Source: Hyperoodon ampullatus
Taxonomy: Eukaryota > Chordata > Mammalia > Artiodactyla > Ziphiidae
NCBI GenBank assembly: GCA_949752795.1
Contig: CATKHW010000008.1
Coordinates: 2,852,001-2,916,000 of the forward strand
Length of the DNA stretch: 64,000 nucleotides
Reading direction: 5' to 3'
Below are positions 62,336-64,000 of this stretch, piece by piece (the first letter of the stretch is position 1; each line of letters begins with the position of its first letter). The translations under genes and the position numbers were made by a program. The notes beneath the pieces were generated by a model. That model was given only the letters and a program-made list of their open reading frames with translations, was not told the DNA's origin and did no database searches.

Positions 62336-64000
62336 GACCCCTGTAATCACAATGCTCCATGCCCCTATTCATCAGAATGCTCCATGAGACTTGTCATCAC
62401 AGGCTCCATGGTCTTCTCATCACACTGCTCCAGGACCTTGTCATCACAATGCTCCATTCCCTTGTCGTCACAATGCTCCTTGACCACTGTCATCACAATA
62501 CTCCATGAACATATTCAGGCCAATGATCCATGACCTTCTCATCACAGTGCTCCATGACCCTTGTCATTACAATGCTCCATACCCTTGTCATCACAAAGAT
62601 CCATGACACATGTCATCAGAATGCTCCATGGTCTTCTCATCACAATGCTCCATGCCCTTGTCATCACAATGCTCCAAGACCCCTGTAATCACAATGCTCC
62701 ATGCCCCTATTCATCTTAATGCTCCATGAGACTTGTCATCACAAGGCTCCATGGTCTTCTCTTCACACTGCTCCAGGACCTTGTCATCACAATGCTCCAT
62801 TCCCTTGTCATCACAATGCTCCTTGAACACTGTCATCACAATACTCCATGTACATATTCAGGCCAATGCTCCATGACCTTCTCATCACAGTGCTCCATGA
62901 CCCTTGTCATCACAAGGCTCCATGACCCCTCTCATCACTATGCTCCATGACACCTGTCATCACAATACTCCATGCCCCTTGTCATTACAGTGATCCATGA
63001 CGCTCTTCATCATAATTATCCATGGTCTTTTCATCACAATGCTCCACGGTCTTGCTATCACAATTCTCCATGCCCTGTTCATCACAATGATCCATGTCCC
63101 ATGTCATTACAATTCTCCACGTCCTTGTCATCACAATGCTTTGTGACACTTCTCATCATAATGTTACATGATCTTGTCATCACAATTCTCCATGCACTTG
63201 TCATCGCAATGCTCTATGAACCCTGTCATAGCAAGCTCTATGCGCTTGTCATCACAATGCTTCACGACGTGGTCATCAAAATTCTCAATGGCCCTTGTCA
63301 TCAGAATGCTCCCTGCCATTGTCATCACAATGCTCCATGACCCTTGTCATCACAATGTTCCAAGCCCTTGTCATCAAAATGCTCCATTACCTTTGTCATC
63401 ACAATCCTCCATGACACTTGGTATCACAATGCTACATGCCATTGTCATCACAATGGACAATGACATATGTCATCACAATGCTCCATGACACCTGTCTTCA
63501 CAATATTTCATGACCTTCTCATCACAATGTTCCATGCTCTTGTCAACACAATGTGCCATGCCCACTCTCATCAAAATAATCCATAAATCTTGTCAGAGCA
63601 ATGCTCCATGACCCCTGTCATCACAATGCTCCGTGACTCCAGTCATCACAATGCTTCATGACCTTTGATATCACAATAGTCCATGACCTCGTCACACAAA
63701 GCTCTGTGACCTTTTTCACCACAATGCTCCATGAAATTTTTATCACAATGCTCTGTGACCCTTGTCATCACAAAGCTCCATGCCTTTGTCAGCACAATGC
63801 TCCATGACCCTTGTCAGCACAATGCTCGATGCACGTGTCAGCACAATGCTCCTTAACCCATGTCATCACAATGCACCATGCACTTGTCATCACAATGCTC
63901 CACATCCTTGTCATCAAAATGCTCCATAAACCTTGTCATCACAATGCTCCATGCACTTCTCCTCAAAATTCTTTCTCACCACTGATATCACAATGTTCCA

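Larger units (their letters stand above)
48850..64000 (+). repeat. 24/25-bp satellite array, right arm
   Basis: The same monomer family and the same orientation as the left arm, running off the right edge of the window. It is more orderly than the left arm: a 3,119-bp unit occurs twice without visible change, a third copy is related, and a 1.3-kb segment at 49,848-51,185 recurs at 60,998-62,335. The frames that look open (up to about 190 codons) are the same SSQCSM/HHNAP/ITMLH words and end at the TGA of CCATGA. No gene or other element is seen. Confidence 0.97.

Noticed and set aside
1..64000. tRNA, rRNA or small RNA genes
   Set aside because: No tRNA A/B box pair, rRNA segment or snRNA-like sequence was seen on either strand.

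Overview
This window is almost entirely satellite DNA, and I find no credible protein-coding or RNA gene in it. It suggests a mammal, most likely a whale or another non-dolphin cetacean. About 57 kb (1-42,075 and 48,850-64,000) is one direct tandem array of a degenerate 24/25-bp monomer. Its core reads roughly GTCATCACAATGCTCCATG, followed by a 5-6 nt C-rich linker. At this spacing the two flanks hold about 2,300 monomers, all in the same orientation. Many 60-190 codon open frames run through the array, but they are products of the monomer: all three forward frames stay open by turns, and they close at the TGA inside CCATGA.

The one interruption (42,076-48,849) is unrelated DNA: about 3.9 direct tandem copies of a ~1.74-kb unit. 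In each unit an oligo(T) tract is followed by ~0.9 kb that reads, on the minus strand, as a decayed 3' end of a LINE-1 element (end of ORF2 plus 3' UTR and A-tail). The rest of the unit is not recognisable to me. Unit length and L1 origin match what I recall of the common cetacean satellite (about 1.76 kb in most cetaceans, about 1.58 kb in dolphins, reported as L1-derived). This was recalled, not checked. Each unit carries a 74-bp near-perfect palindrome at the inner edge of the L1-like part, and a second, shorter inverted repeat that is clear in three units and degraded in the fourth. Both show paired changes that keep the arms complementary.

The 25-bp array has a disordered higher-order structure. 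Variant monomers form recognisable modules (for example an ACTAGT monomer and a GTCATTACAGTGATCC module) that recur at irregular spacing. The clearest higher-order unit is a 3,119-bp block at 50,750-57,025 present twice with no difference I could find, followed by a diverged third copy. Looser copies lie about 2.7 kb, 10.7 kb, 11.15 kb, 16.3 kb and 32.3 kb apart. The picture is heterochromatin shaped by unequal exchange and conversion. Nothing in it indicates transcription or a functional gene set.
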